Origin: Sabethes cyaneus | Lineage: Eukaryota > Arthropoda > Insecta > Diptera > Culicidae | NCBI RefSeq assembly: GCF_943734655.1 | Contig: NC_071354.1 | Span: 192,794,911 to 192,858,910 of the forward strand | Direction: 5' to 3' | Length of the DNA stretch: 64,000 nt | Shown: one piece after another, positions 63,780-64,000 of the stretch | How positions within the stretch are numbered: the stretch's first letter is position 1 | Layout: the number at the start of each line of letters is the position of its first letter | Program-made: the position numbers and the translations under genes | The notes under the pieces: model-generated | What the model saw: the letters and a program-made list of their open reading frames with translations, nothing else | Told to the model about the DNA's origin: nothing | The model's database searches: none

Positions 63780-64000
63780 GATCACCCCCTCACGAGCGAT
63801 GTTGAACAGTATACAGGATAAGCCGTCTTAACCCTCGCCGCGTCTCGAAGTGGCTCGAGAGTGTATGCGAGATGCGCACGAACACATCACTCGATCCAAT
63901 GTAGCTCTGATCAGTCACGTCATTTTATCCGCAAAACCGTGCTCGTGCATTATCTATCATAGCTGGTTTCAATCGACTGTATCGTATGCTGCTTTGAAGT
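63780..64000 (-). pseudogene. LINE reverse transcriptase fragment at the window edge
   Basis: GCATTATCTATCATAGCTGG and TCGTATGCTGCTTTGAAGT match GCATTATCTGTCACAGCTCA and TCGTACGCCGCTTTAAAGT at 56420-56473. It is therefore a second copy of the family at 55376-56653 in the same orientation, continuing beyond the window. Confidence 0.65.

Noticed and set aside
1..64000. Endogenous viral sequences, common in Aedes genomes
   Set aside because: No open or broken frame showed viral polymerase, nucleoprotein or glycoprotein motifs; all polymerase motifs found are of LINE type.

Overview
This window is animal nuclear DNA, most likely from a culicine (Aedes-type) mosquito. The genes have introns with GT/AG junctions, AATAAA signals and insect-type core promoters. 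Most of the rest is transposon sequence: non-LTR elements of at least four kinds, Tc1/mariner relics of a mosquito type, a tRNA-related SINE and many small inverted-repeat elements. The species call is inference from repeat style; no search was run.

Genes. Two cadherin-like receptor genes lie tail to tail at 0.7-18.0 kb. The plus-strand gene (7 exons, 2178 codons after assembly) carries about a dozen tandem degenerate cadherin-type repeats, nearly all in one 4.06-kb exon. The minus-strand gene (4 exons, about 820 codons) is its paralogue, with the same signal peptide, N-terminal module, membrane-proximal cadherin pair, membrane segment and tail motif but only one repeat unit. It carries a 2-nt duplication that breaks its frame. 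The two poly(A) signals lie inside each other's 3' ends. At 52.5-54.5 kb is a four-exon gene for a tandem-C2, synaptotagmin-like protein of 513 aa. At 38.2 kb is a small single-exon gene (100 aa) with a good TATA/Inr promoter.

Mobile DNA. A near-complete R1-clade LINE (19.4-24.8 kb, minus) has (TATTTTG)n heptamer arrays on both sides. A full-length I-type LINE with two intact ORFs (29.48-35.71 kb, minus, 12-bp target duplication) sits in a SINE, which sits in a hAT-like inverted-repeat element (29.1-36.6 kb). A decayed RTE-type LINE (45.2-50.4 kb, minus) is split by a 2.0-kb inverted-repeat element. A second RTE-like 5' fragment (50.95-51.96 kb) follows. The R1 copy and both RTE-type copies share a related 5' leader. 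Further LINE fragments, Tc1 and mariner relics, a piggyBac-like MITE and several foldbacks fill the spaces. About 15 kb (parts of 25.9-29.1, 41.4-45.2, 57-61.5 and 62.4-63.8 kb) shows no gene I can support.
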